Below the pieces are notes generated by a model. The model searched no databases. It had not been told where the DNA came from and was given only the letters and a program-made list of their open reading frames with translations. From contig NZ_JADMKT010000072.1 in NCBI RefSeq assembly GCF_016786255.1, forward strand, positions 1 to 64,000: 64,000 bases of DNA. The letters run 5' to 3'. Below, piece after piece: positions 1 through 9,038 of this stretch. This DNA comes from Robertkochia sediminum. GTDB taxonomy: Bacteria > Bacteroidota > Bacteroidia > Flavobacteriales > Flavobacteriaceae. A program made the position numbers and the translations under genes. Numbering within the stretch: the first letter of the stretch is position 1; every line of letters starts with the position of its first letter.

Positions 1-686
1 AGTTCTTTACGGGTTAAGAACTCCCTTTCCTTTTGTTGAAGCCTCACCTTAAAGTTGTAAAAGGGATCCTGGTCGATCCAACCGTTGGCATAGCATATCC
101 TTACGATCTTCTTGAAATACGCCAGGTATTTCATGGCCGAGTTATGTGCAAGATCCTTTTCAGTTTTTAAGAAGTAGATAAAGGCATTGATGAAAGTCAA
201 TTCGACACGCTTTACACTCATGTCTTCCAGGTTGTATTCCGCTTTGATGAATTCGGTAAGATGGCTTTTCGTGGTCTTGTAGCGCTGAAGGGTGCGAAAG
301 GAAAAGTCTTTGCCCACCAATTGCTCCATCTTTTGATTGTGGGTTTCGAATACCTCAAGAATGTTATGTCGGCTTTCCTCCAGGCCTACAAGCCTGTTTC
401 TGATCCTGATCGCGCTAATCTCTTCTTCCTGGTCCAGTAGTTCCTGATAGGCCCGGAAAACGTGTTTTCTGAGGATGTCCAAATGATGGTTGACGCGCTT
501 TGCCTCTGCTGAATGTCCCATCACCTTATTGGCTTTTGCATTCCACTTACCGAGCGGAACACTTAAGAAGGTGCTCGCTTCGGCGCGTTTTCCACTATAC
601 GTAATGCGTAAATAGACCGTAGCCTTAGTAGCATTTTTATTCCTGCTTTTTCTGATGTAGAACAATATGGATAGAAGATCCTGCAT
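1..686 (-). CDS. Tyrosine site-specific integrase, 5' part (cut by window start)
   Basis: An open frame runs from an ATG at 686 leftward to the window edge without a stop (228 codons). It begins MQDLLSILFYIRKSRNKN. Residues about 1-95 match the Bacteroidota arm-type DNA-binding domain (short beta strands, then the LSVPLGKWNAKANKV segment). Residues about 110-220 match the SAM-like core-binding domain (FSFRTLQRYKTTKSHLTEF, then NSAMKYLAYFKKIVRIC). The catalytic domain with the R-H-R-Y residues would lie outside the window. Such integrases move conjugative and integrative elements or invert promoters. A perfect 12-bp inverted repeat lies directly upstream (690-701 and 773-784). Family assignment is secure; whether it still belongs to a mobile element cannot be seen. 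Confidence 0.85.
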   Translation of the reverse strand, partial: MQDLLSILFYIRKSRNKNATKATVYLRITYSGKRAEASTFLSVPLGKWNAKANKVMGHSAEAKRVNHHLDILRKHVFRAYQELLDQEEEISAIRIRNRLVGLEESRHNILEVFETHNQKMEQLVGKDFSFRTLQRYKTTKSHLTEFIKAEYNLEDMSVKRVELTFINAFIYFLKTEKDLAHNSAMKYLAYFKKIVRICYANGWIDQDPFYNFKVRLQQKEREFLTRKE

Positions 687-689
687 TTT

Positions 690-784
690 GTGCGCCCGAA
701 TTACACTTAAATATAGCTGAAAACTACGTTATAAAAAAGTGGGAGTGCCTAGGTTTTACAGGGGTTGAGCGCATTCGGGCGCAC
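690..784. repeat. 12-bp perfect inverted repeat upstream of the integrase
   Basis: GTGCGCCCGAAT at 690-701 is matched exactly by its reverse complement at 773-784, with 71 bases between. The first arm ends four bases before the integrase start codon. The right arm is followed by a T run (785-790). It could be an integrase arm-binding or autoregulatory site, or half of an attachment region. The sequence is certain, the function is inferred. Confidence 0.6.
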
Positions 785-836
785 TTTTTTGGCGCCGGAG
801 ACCAGTGCCACCGAATTGCACCCTTTTAGGTTGAAT

Positions 837-2210
837 TTAATTGATATCAATTGGAGGTAAGAAAAAGAAAAACCCCGTAAACACTGGTGTTTTACGGGGT
901 TTTTGATGTGAATTGAATTCTTGAAAGTACTCGAGGAAGAAATCTTCGGCGAGTGACCGTTTATTCACCCCGGTAACTACGGTTGGGATACCATCCTCAG
1001 AAAACTCTACCCGCGCCGCCTGTCCGAACTGCACCGGACTTTTTAACTCCATAGCTCTGACATGGGCATAACGCAGGGTAAAGGCATCTTTTTCGGTAGG
1101 CTTGGCCCGCGCTGTAAACGCATACGCTTCTACGTTCGAATTGATAAACACCATGGATGATTTAGACCCTGTGGTCCAGGAATTGGGATTCCCTTCCCAA
1201 TACAAGGGGTCAAAACGCTCTTGCTTGGTCGTATTCGGATCGTCACCGGAGAACCCGTGATAAGAGACCATGACCATGGGCTTCCAGGGATGCCCGGTAA
1301 TATCATACCCTATTTGTATACGGCCTCCCCAGGCATTCATATCGATCCTGCTATTCCACTCGTATGCCCAATCCAACGCGGTAAAAAGGTTGGGCAGGCT
1401 TTTTAAGGGGTAACTCTTCCCATAAAAACTTTTAGCTTGGAGTCCGTCCCTGGCTCCAGGCGTGATCACCGGTGCCCCCTCTCCCCCGGGGCCTGCCTGG
1501 GGATAGGGTGCTTCAGAATTCAAGACATTAATATAGGTAAGCCCCACAAAGGTGCTGGCCGACTTCCACAGATTCACATCAATACCGGCCAGTTCGTTAC
1601 TGGTATTATTCGAGGGTAATTCGTTAGGATTGATCCAGAATCCGCGGGCATTAAAATCATTCTTCTTGTAATGCCCTATGGCCGACCATTCCCAGGCCTT
1701 ACGCGGCCCGAACTTCAAGGCCCCACGTTCAAATCCGCTGATCCCCCCGTTGGCAATGAACATCCCCGTTCCCAGTTTTAATTCCCGGGCCCCTACCGAT
1801 ACATCCAACGATGAATTATTATCCAGATCAAACCAATACCCCACATGAGCTTCTTCTAAAGTCACCCTACCGGTATTACGGGCCGCAAAGGCATCGGTAC
1901 CCAGGGTGGAAGAAGCTACGGCCGATAAGCGTCCGTAAAACTTCGACTTACCGGACGAAAGGGAGAATCCAATGCCCGGCTTCACATAACTTTAGAACCA
2001 TTGGGTATCAGAATCGTAATCGAAATCGGGTACATCGGCCAGGTTCCAGAATAAATTGGTTTCGGCCACGGCATTACCCCCAAGTTGCAGGTAACCCTGG
2101 ATCTTGAAATTATCGGAACTGTGAAGGGTCAGGAAATTATCTTCCTGGGAAAATATACCAACAGAAGTCAGTAAACCCAGGAATAAAAACAATACGCCTT
2201 TATAATTCAT
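837..2210 (-). pseudogene. Outer-membrane porin (alginate-export-like barrel), interrupted by an in-frame stop
   Basis: One reading frame runs from ATG 2210 (signal peptide MNYKGVLFLFLGLLTSVGIFS) through a single TAA at 1992-1994 and on to 837, about 457 codons in all. The two halves stay in phase: the frame reads DSDTQWF, stop, SYVKPGIGFSL. The downstream half shows barrel features: alternating aromatic strands, GARELKLGTGMFI and WEWSAIGHYKK. Similarity to the alginate-export family is a recalled resemblance. The 3' end is also odd. After a typical barrel C-terminus ending EYFQEF (F codon 915-917) the frame continues 25 codons through its own terminator hairpin, so the native stop seems lost. 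It may be a decayed gene, a recent nonsense mutation or a sequencing error. A GTG at 1985 could restart translation, but without a signal peptide. Confidence 0.7.
868..906 (-). terminator. Rho-independent terminator of the porin gene, lying inside its extended frame
   Basis: ACCCCGTAAA-CAC pairs with GTG-TTTTACGGGGT around a short loop, with T-rich flanks on both strands, so it may act in both directions. It is translated in the present porin frame, which supports loss of the original stop codon. Confidence 0.75.
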
Positions 2211-2519
2211 TGTATCAGGTTTTAGTTTAGGTTCGCCGTATTGGCGATCATAAAATTCGTTTTGGTCAGGTTATTAAGAATAAAAAGGGCGCAAATCGTG
2301 CAACGCAGGTAGTAATCGGAGATCTGGAATGGAGAAGATGTAAAGTGCGGTATGCCCGAATACCATAGAGGATTACTAATACGTATCTTTACCTCCTTAT
2401 CACCAAATTACATGGTAATAATGACTAAATTTAGTGAAAATTACTACATGATTTTTATAATCTTTTGAAAAACAGTGGCTTAAATAATAAAAACACTTTT
2501 CGAAATACAACACTCTCTT
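2211..2519. other. Gene-free region with two palindromes upstream of the broken porin
   Basis: No convincing gene is present. The region holds a perfect 12-bp palindrome ACTAAATTTAGT (2424-2435) and an inverted repeat ATTAC-ATG-GTAAT (2407-2419). These could be operators for the porin or for the small remnant on the other strand. No clear TTG/TAnnTTTG promoter pair was found. Confidence 0.4.
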
Positions 2520-2858
2520 ATGCATCGAAACGCTATCTACCACTTGCTATCTCCGCTGCCAACCGGGAGAAAGGTGATATTAAGGTTAGCGGGCCCTGTA
2601 AAAGGATGGAACGCTTCCCTGGTTCGGGTTGGTATTTACCTGCCTTTTATGGCCATGGCATTCGATTATAGTGAAAACCTGCTTATTGCCCGAATGATCA
2701 CCGATCCTGATCATGCTTCTACGGGTTTGATAAAGGCAGCAAGTGTATTTACACTCCTCAAGGGCATATCAACCTCTGCAAGCTGGTGGTTCATAGCTAT
2801 GCTGGGAGGGTCCAGGCTGAAAAGCCACTTCAGCAAAAAGCCTGTTAAGGCTGTTTGA
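2520..2858 (+). pseudogene. Remnant of a small membrane protein gene
   Basis: A 112-codon frame has a C-terminal half that reads like a membrane protein family common in Flavobacteria: LPFMAMAFDYSENLLIARMI, then a segment rich in small and hydrophobic residues (LIKAASVFTLLKGISTSASW). The expected N-terminal transmembrane helices are absent; the GRK motif that normally starts the first helix runs almost at once into the FDYxEN helix, suggesting an internal deletion. There is no ribosome-binding site before the ATG. It lies between the broken porin and a normal lipoprotein gene, so decay in this stretch is plausible. It could still be a short expressed protein; confidence is low. Confidence 0.35.
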
Positions 2859-2918
2859 GGTCAAGATCAAGAGTACCCGAAAAATCTTATAGATTTGCCT
2901 AAGTAAAACTTGAATAAG

Positions 2919-4130
2919 ATGAATCCTTCCTCTGCTGCTTACACCAAAGTAAAAACAATGGCTATCATTCTAATGGCCGGGTCGTTAATGATGCTAACAG
3001 GGTGTGGGGTGCCCTGGACCAAAGCCGTGCAATACGGACAGGTCGATCAGGAAAGATTCGCGGAATCAGTGCAAATAACCACCCAACGGGATCTTATCTT
3101 TATCCCGGTGAGCATACAGGGTAAAACCTACCGCTTTCTCTTTGACACAGGAGCTCCCCTGAGTATTTCTGAAGAATTGCAAAGTACCTATGGATTTAAA
3201 GAGGTAAGCAAGGGAAATATCGTTGACAGTGACGATAATAAAAAGTCGGTAAGCTGGGTAAAGGTAGATGCGATGAGCATTGGGAATGTCACCTTTACGG
3301 GGCACGCTGCCTTTGTAGGTGATTTTAGGGAGAATCCGGTATTGAAATGCCTGGACGTCGACGGGATCATCGGTGGGAATCTCATCCGGCAGTGTAACTG
3401 GACCATAGACAGGGAAAACAAGAGCGTACACCTCTACTCCTTTCATGATACGCCCCAAAGGGCGGGCTCCACAACAGTTCCCTTTATCACCGACAGCCAA
3501 TACAATATGTTCATCCCCTTACCGGTGGGTAATGCCACCATTAATAACGTCTTGGTTGATTATGGATCGAATGGTTCGCTGTCGCTGCAACCCAAAATAT
3601 TTAACACCCTGAAAGAAAGGAATATCATTACTACCACCTTTTCGGAAAGAGGCTTTAACCAAAGTGGGATCGTTGGCCATGCGGTGCCCCTTAACCGGGA
3701 GATCACCTGGTCTGATTCGGTTCGGTTAGGAACCTTAACGAACAAGGAAGTGATGGTACGTACAGGTCCGACCACCTCCATTGGGAATGGTATCCTATCG
3801 CGATATAAAGTGCACATCGACTGGAACCAACACCAACTGCACCTTGAACCCCGAGTTGAAGGACCATCACCGCAAAAACCTGCGGGGTTCCGTTTGGGGT
3901 ATAATGAACAACAAGGCATCCATGTACAGGCGGTCACCGAACATTCTGATGCCTATAACAAGGGAGTACGCCCCTGGCAAAAGGTGCTGAAGATCGATGA
4001 TATACCCCTTGAAACTGAAGCCGATTTTTGTCGCTATGTGATCCATAAGGCCGGAGCAACCATCTACCTGGAGTGGATCGACGATAGAGGCGAAAAGCAG
4101 CGCGCGACCCTGAAACGTATGGAGGATTAG
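2919..4130 (+). CDS. Lipoprotein: retropepsin-like aspartyl protease with C-terminal PDZ domain
   Basis: 403 aa. The ATG at 2919 is preferred over a TTG three codons upstream. The N-terminus has a lipoprotein signal ending MMLTGCG, placing it in the envelope. Residues about 50-185 form a retropepsin-type lobe with the active-site FLFDTGAP. A second lobe (about 195-310) has VDYGSNG where a second Asp-Thr/Ser-Gly would be expected, so it may be a degenerate catalytic half. Residues about 315-400 are a PDZ-like domain (GIHVQAVTEHSDAYNKGV, VLKIDDIPL). The arrangement is known from Bacteroidota lipoproteins annotated as aspartyl protease family proteins; substrate unknown. It stands alone, with a heptamer repeat tract downstream. 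Confidence 0.8.
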   Translation: MNPSSAAYTKVKTMAIILMAGSLMMLTGCGVPWTKAVQYGQVDQERFAESVQITTQRDLIFIPVSIQGKTYRFLFDTGAPLSISEELQSTYGFKEVSKGNIVDSDDNKKSVSWVKVDAMSIGNVTFTGHAAFVGDFRENPVLKCLDVDGIIGGNLIRQCNWTIDRENKSVHLYSFHDTPQRAGSTTVPFITDSQYNMFIPLPVGNATINNVLVDYGSNGSLSLQPKIFNTLKERNIITTTFSERGFNQSGIVGHAVPLNREITWSDSVRLGTLTNKEVMVRTGPTTSIGNGILSRYKVHIDWNQHQLHLEPRVEGPSPQKPAGFRLGYNEQQGIHVQAVTEHSDAYNKGVRPWQKVLKIDDIPLETEADFCRYVIHKAGATIYLEWIDDRGEKQRATLKRMED

Positions 4131-4182
4131 GCTGTAGGTTGTGAGCGGTAAGCCGTAAGCTAAAATAATTCCTACCCCCATT

Positions 4183-4270
4183 CCCTTCTCCCTACTCCCT
4201 ACTCCCTACTCCCTACTCCCTACTCCCTACTCCCTACTCCCCACTCCCCACTAACTACTCCCTACTAACT
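4183..4270. repeat. Heptamer tandem repeat (TCCCTAC)n
   Basis: About eight near-perfect copies of the 7-base unit CTCCCTA followed by degenerate copies (CTCCCCA, CTAACTA). It is intergenic, between the aspartyl protease and the PspC microgene. A related tract lies at 50720-50800. Confidence 0.9.
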
Positions 4271-4325
4271 CCCCAAATTCCCCATAAATTTCCTAACTTG
4301 AACATCCAACTAAAAACCAACAACT

Positions 4326-4475
4326 ATGATCTTAGGAGTTTCTCAATGGCTCAGCACCAAACTCGGCTGGGATGTATCCATTATTCGCGTGGCCTTTGTC
4401 GTTTCGGTCTTATTCTTCGGATTCGGAATCGGACTGTACCTGATCCTTTGGATCGTAAAGCTTTTATCTAAATAA
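4326..4475 (+). CDS. PspC-domain microprotein
   Basis: A 49-codon frame starting MILGVSQWLSTKLGWD and ending at TAA 4473-4475. The sequence follows the PspC domain: a short amphipathic start with LGWDVSIIRV, then one long transmembrane segment (VVSVLFFGFGIGLYLILWIV) and a short basic tail. Free-standing PspC proteins of this size occur in Bacteroidota and are thought to sit in the inner membrane and relate to envelope stress, though their role there is not defined. It follows a heptamer repeat and precedes a gene-poor gap. Codon pattern and domain match make it convincing despite its size. Confidence 0.8.
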   Translation: MILGVSQWLSTKLGWDVSIIRVAFVVSVLFFGFGIGLYLILWIVKLLSK

Positions 4476-4797
4476 CAGCCACTACCCTTTCCGGAGCCTT
4501 TCCCCCCCCCTTTCGAGGTAATTATTGCTAAGTTCACAGCGATCGATCCCCCTATGGCGCTAACCATTGGGGCTCAACCTGTGGCAGATATCCGCGCACC
4601 ACTTAGTTACCGTGCTGATCTTCAACACCATTCCCTACCCCACACTAGCAGGATCACCTTATCGTATGTGACGACACCGGGGGGAGTCCGCTAGCAATAC
4701 AGGTAGTAATCCCCTTACTTATCCCTTTTAATTTCTTAAATTAGACCTCGAAAATACAACCGGGTTCAGGCTGCCTGAGTCCACTAAATTCTACATC
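4476..4797. other. Gene-free region upstream of the M3 peptidase
   Basis: 322 bases with no credible gene. It contains a run of nine C residues (4502-4510) in a pyrimidine-rich stretch and several GATC-rich segments. The final 70 bases before the next ATG are AT-rich and probably hold the promoter, but no exact TAnnTTTG box is visible. Confidence 0.4.
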
Positions 4798-6942
4798 ATG
4801 ACACGACGTCTCCAAAAATTATCATTAATCCTGTTAGGCCTTGTGGTAAGCACTACCAGCTGCAAGCAACAGGAAGAAGCAGCCCCTGTGGCAGACAACA
4901 TATTATTAAAAGAATGGACCGGCCCTTATGGCGGTGTTCCGGCATTCGATCAGGTCACCCTGGAAGCGGTAAAACCGGGAATGCTAGAAGCCATAGATCT
5001 GGCCCTGGCCGACTATGAGGCTATTGCCAATAACCCCGAGGAACCGACCTTCGAAAATACCCTCGAAGCCATGGAGCGCGCCGGGGAGGAGTTAAACCGA
5101 GCCTCATCCTACTACGGGATCCTGAGCAGCAATATGTCGTCTCCGGAATTCCGTAAGATACAGGCCGAACTGGCGCCTGTATTCTCAGAATACCAGTCAA
5201 AGATCACCCAGAACGAAAAACTGTTCGGACGCATCAAAGCCGTTTATGAGGCCTCTCAGGAAAATCCGCTTCCCGCAGAACAACAAAGGGTAGCCGAACT
5301 CACCTACCTGCAGTTTGCTATGAACGGGGCCGAGCTTGACGCTGAAAAGAAAGAGCGCTATGCCGCGATAAACAAAGAACTCTCCTCGCTTTACACCAAA
5401 TTCGCCAATAACGTATTGCACGATGAAGAGAACTACGTGACCTTCCTTACCGAAGATCAGTTGGGCGGATTGCCTGAAGACTTTGTAAAGGCTGCTGCCA
5501 GAACCGCTGCCGACAAAGGACAGGAAGGTAAATATGCCATTACCAATACCCGCTCGTCTATGGATCCCTTCCTCACCTTCTCTACCGAAAGAGCACTGAG
5601 AGAGCAGGTATGGAGAAATTATTATTCCCGTGGAGATAACGGAGATGAGTACGACAATAATAAGATCATTGCCGAGATCCTGAAACTGCGTAAAGAGCGT
5701 GTTGGCCTGTTAGGGTATGACAACTATGCTCAATGGCGTTTACAGGACCGTATGGCTAAAACTCCTGAGAATGCCCTCGGACTTATGGAGGCCGTTTGGC
5801 CTGCAGCCATTGCCAGAGTAGCCGAGGAAGTAGAAGATATGCAAGCCATTGCCGATGCCGAAGGAGCCGATATCACTATTGCTCCATGGGACTACCGCTT
5901 CTATGCCGAAAAGGTAAGAAAGGCTAAATACGACCTTAATTCTGACGAGGTAAAACAATACCTGCAGCTCGACAAGCTTACCGAAGCCATGCACTATGTT
6001 GCCGGACGTTTATTTAATTACGATTTCACTCCGGTACCAGAAGGCAGTGTTCCTGTATTCCACGAAGATGTTAAGGTTTGGGACGTTACCGATAAGACCT
6101 CCGGGGAGCATATCGGACTCTGGTACCTGGATCCGTATGCAAGACAAGGAAAACGTTCCGGAGCATGGGCTACCATGTACAGAAGTCACAGCACTTTTGA
6201 CGGGAAAGAGACCGTCCTGGCCTCAAACAATTCGAACTTCGTAAAACCGGCACCGGGTGAAGCCCTGTTGGTTTCATGGGACGATGCCACGACCTTCTTC
6301 CATGAATTTGGTCACGCCCTGCACTTTTTCTCTTCGAATGTAAAATACCCTTCACTCAATAGCGGAGTAAGAGATTATACCGAATTCCAGTCGCAACTCC
6401 TGGAACGCTGGTTGTCTACCGACGAGGTGATCAACACCTACCTCGTTCACCAGGAAACCGGGGAGCCTATGCCGGCGACCTTGGTGGAAAAGATCAAGAA
6501 TGCAGCGACCTTTAACCAGGGATTTGCCACTACAGAATACCTGGCCTCTGCCCTGATGGATATGAAACTCCACCTTGCCGATCCTGAGAATATTGATGTT
6601 AAGGCCTTCGAGAAAGAAACCCTGGCAGCTATGAACATGCCTGAGGAATTACCTATGCGTCACCGTACGCCGCACTTCTCTCACGTATTCTCGGGAGAAG
6701 GCTATGCTACTGCCTACTACGGATATATGTGGGCAGACGTACTCACCTCAGACGCTTCTGAAGCTTTTGCTGAAGCTCCGGGCGGATTCTACGATGAGGC
6801 CTTAGCCGAAAAGCTCGTAAAATACCTGTTCGCGCCACGAAACGCTATCGACCCTGCAGAAGCCTATCGCATGTTTAGAGGCAGAGATGCCAAGATCGAT
6901 GCGCTCATGAGAGATCGCGGATTCCCGGTACCGGCAGAATAA
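4798..6942 (+). CDS. M3 family metallopeptidase (peptidyl-dipeptidase Dcp / oligopeptidase type), lipoprotein
   Basis: 714 aa, the usual length for Dcp-like enzymes plus a lipoprotein signal ending VVSTTSCKQQ. The zinc site is HEFGH at residues 502-506, with the third ligand E529 in DYTEFQSQLLERW. The C-terminal substrate-binding region HRTPHFSHVFSGEGYATAYYGYMWADV is typical of the family. It should cut oligopeptides or release C-terminal dipeptides in the periplasm or at the outer membrane. It is monocistronic, with a strong terminator downstream. Dcp versus oligopeptidase A specificity cannot be told apart here. Confidence 0.92.
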   Translation: MTRRLQKLSLILLGLVVSTTSCKQQEEAAPVADNILLKEWTGPYGGVPAFDQVTLEAVKPGMLEAIDLALADYEAIANNPEEPTFENTLEAMERAGEELNRASSYYGILSSNMSSPEFRKIQAELAPVFSEYQSKITQNEKLFGRIKAVYEASQENPLPAEQQRVAELTYLQFAMNGAELDAEKKERYAAINKELSSLYTKFANNVLHDEENYVTFLTEDQLGGLPEDFVKAAARTAADKGQEGKYAITNTRSSMDPFLTFSTERALREQVWRNYYSRGDNGDEYDNNKIIAEILKLRKERVGLLGYDNYAQWRLQDRMAKTPENALGLMEAVWPAAIARVAEEVEDMQAIADAEGADITIAPWDYRFYAEKVRKAKYDLNSDEVKQYLQLDKLTEAMHYVAGRLFNYDFTPVPEGSVPVFHEDVKVWDVTDKTSGEHIGLWYLDPYARQGKRSGAWATMYRSHSTFDGKETVLASNNSNFVKPAPGEALLVSWDDATTFFHEFGHALHFFSSNVKYPSLNSGVRDYTEFQSQLLERWLSTDEVINTYLVHQETGEPMPATLVEKIKNAATFNQGFATTEYLASALMDMKLHLADPENIDVKAFEKETLAAMNMPEELPMRHRTPHFSHVFSGEGYATAYYGYMWADVLTSDASEAFAEAPGGFYDEALAEKLVKYLFAPRNAIDPAEAYRMFRGRDAKIDALMRDRGFPVPAE

Positions 6943-6994
6943 GGATCCTTACATCACATACAGATCGGATCACTTACCTGGCCGATCCCCATAC

Positions 6995-7026
6995 AAAAGC
7001 ACCTCTGCAGAGGTGCTTTTCTTTTT
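6995..7026 (+). terminator. Rho-independent terminator of the M3 peptidase gene
   Basis: AAAAGCACCTCTGCAGAGGTGCTTTT is a near-perfect hairpin followed by a T-rich tail. Confidence 0.85.
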
Positions 7027-7147
7027 AGACTACCTTCTGCGCTTGAGGGGGCGTTCTGAAAAATTTACCTCCCCATTTACCGGGAAGTTTCTGTAACAAT
7101 CTGCCTGTAGCAAAGACCTATATGCCAAACCACCAACACCACCGCGT

Positions 7148-8164
7148 ATGAAGAAGGTGCTTTCTCCTGTTGTACCCCTGGCTTTTTTTGTCATAGTGTT
7201 CCTGCTTGTTGTATTGCTGGTCTTCATCACCCGTACTTCAGCCTTCCAAACCAACCCTCAAATACTTTCTTACGGGATCACTTTCGATCTGATCGTTACC
7301 GTGCCTTTACTCTATTGGGCTATGATCAGAAAGACTAACATTCCGCAGATCACGGTGGTTCCGGTGCTGATCCTATGCTCCCTTGTGGGCTCCAACATTC
7401 TTCCTTCGGAACACCAGGGGGTTCTGTCCCTTTTCAAAACCTGGGGATTACCGGTTGCCGAACTAGGCTTTCTTACCTACATAGGCCTGAAGATCAAAAA
7501 GGCCGTGGATGTATTTAAAGAAGAAAGTGTGCATTCTTTCGACTTTTACAACACCCTTAAAACTACTTGTACTAAAATGCTACCTTCCGCGGTGGTCATG
7601 CCGGTGGCTACAGAGATCGCCGTATTTTACTATGGCTTCCTGAACTGGAAGTCAAGGCCCCTTACAAAAAATGAATTTAGTTACCACCGGGATAGTGGTA
7701 CACCAACGATCCTGGCAGGCATCATCATGCTCGTTGCTGTAGAAACCGTAACCCTGCATCATTTGCTGGCTTCGTGGAGCATCATTGCTGCCAACATCCT
7801 TACCGGACTCAGTATCTATTCCGGACTTCAGCTTTTCGGATTTATGAGGGCCATGTCCAAGCGCCCCATAAGTTTGGAAAAAGACACCCTGTATCTTAGG
7901 TATAGTATTATGGCCGAAGCGGTGATCCCCATGGAAGCGATCGACCGGGTGGAACTAACCTCCCGGGATATCGACACCGCTAACGGTACCCGCAAACTCT
8001 CTCCCCTGGGAACCCTGGAACCCCATAATGTGATCCTGCATTTTAAAGAGGACCAAACCGTGAGCACACTCTACGGTATGCGCAGGAGGTGCAAGCGCCT
8101 GGCCCTATGCGTCGATGCGCCGGAAGCCTTCAGGGAATGCATTGCGCTGCATGGCAAACCCTGA
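7148..8164 (+). CDS. Conserved membrane protein of unknown function
   Basis: 338 aa. Hydrophobic segments near residues 5-30, 38-60, 68-88, 95-115, about 155-170, 190-215 and 217-238 suggest a polytopic inner-membrane protein. After the last helix, residues about 250-338 form a soluble tail (KDTLYLRYSIMAEAVIPMEA, then a basic RRRCKRLALCV segment) that resembles the PH-like membrane-associated domains seen in other bacterial membrane proteins. I do not recognise a named family. It is flanked by the M3 peptidase terminator and a methyltransferase 121 bases downstream; no functional link is evident. Confidence 0.7.
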   Translation: MKKVLSPVVPLAFFVIVFLLVVLLVFITRTSAFQTNPQILSYGITFDLIVTVPLLYWAMIRKTNIPQITVVPVLILCSLVGSNILPSEHQGVLSLFKTWGLPVAELGFLTYIGLKIKKAVDVFKEESVHSFDFYNTLKTTCTKMLPSAVVMPVATEIAVFYYGFLNWKSRPLTKNEFSYHRDSGTPTILAGIIMLVAVETVTLHHLLASWSIIAANILTGLSIYSGLQLFGFMRAMSKRPISLEKDTLYLRYSIMAEAVIPMEAIDRVELTSRDIDTANGTRKLSPLGTLEPHNVILHFKEDQTVSTLYGMRRRCKRLALCVDAPEAFRECIALHGKP

Positions 8165-8285
8165 TCACACAGGGATCCGTTTACCTTTTTGCTAAACTGC
8201 TCAACGAAAAAGTTGGCGGACTCTCGCGGGTATGACCTAATTTCAGGTCCGCCACCCATACGGCCTGCTTTTAAATTTCAATCCA

Positions 8286-9038
8286 ATGACCGAGTTTGAG
8301 TATATCATCGACCTGCACAGAAATTCAGAAAGACAGGGCCCCGGAAGCGAAGCAGACACCCTGAAAGCCTTAAGTTTTGTAACCCCTCCCAAAGACCGCC
8401 CCATGGTGATAGCCGATATTGGGTGCGGTTCCGGTGGTCAAACGCTGACATTGGCGAAACATACCGATGGGATCATAAAAGCGGTAGACCTTTTTCCTGA
8501 ATTTCTGGAAGAATTAGATGAAAAAGTCAAAGCAGAAGGCCTGGAAAATCGCATAAAAACGGTTCAGGCGTCGATGACCACGATGCCCTTTGCGAAAGAA
8601 GAGTTCGATCTGATCTGGTCTGAAGGGGCTATTTATAACATCGGCTTTGAAAAAGGGATTCGACAGTGGCATAAATTACTGAAACCGGGAGGCTTCCTGG
8701 CCGTGAGTGAGATCACCTGGATCACCGAAAACCGCCCTAAGGCCATAGATGATTTCTGGAACACAGAGTACCCGGAAATAAGCAGGGCTTCAAAAAAGAT
8801 CAAACAACTGGAAGATAACGGATATACCCTGGCAGGATACTTCTACCTCCCACCCGAAAGCTGGAATGATTCCTACTACGCACCGATGGAAGCGCGGTTT
8901 GATGACTACCTTGAGCGCAACGATCACGCTGAGGCAGCCCGAGAGGTCGTAGATGAAAACCGCAGGGAGATCGCGCTGTATAATGAGTTTAAAGACTTTT
9001 ATAGTTACGGCTTCTATATCGCTCGTAAAGACGGGTAG
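8286..9038 (+). CDS. Class I SAM-dependent methyltransferase
   Basis: 250 aa, cytoplasmic. SAM-binding motif I is IADIGCGSGGQTLTLA (about residues 41-56), followed by the acidic strand end KAVDLFPEFLEEL and motif IV FDLIWSEGAIYNIGFEKGI. The pattern and the later DDFWNTEYPEI segment fit the small-molecule methyltransferase group often annotated UbiE/Methyltransf_11/25. The substrate is unknown. The gene stands alone, with a 307-base gap before ppc. Confidence 0.85.
   Translation: MTEFEYIIDLHRNSERQGPGSEADTLKALSFVTPPKDRPMVIADIGCGSGGQTLTLAKHTDGIIKAVDLFPEFLEELDEKVKAEGLENRIKTVQASMTTMPFAKEEFDLIWSEGAIYNIGFEKGIRQWHKLLKPGGFLAVSEITWITENRPKAIDDFWNTEYPEISRASKKIKQLEDNGYTLAGYFYLPPESWNDSYYAPMEARFDDYLERNDHAEAAREVVDENRREIALYNEFKDFYSYGFYIARKDG

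Noticed and set aside
4502-4510. C9 homopolymer as a phase-variation switch
   Set aside because: It lies between genes, about 290 bases from the next start, and outside any promoter box, so no switching role is supported.
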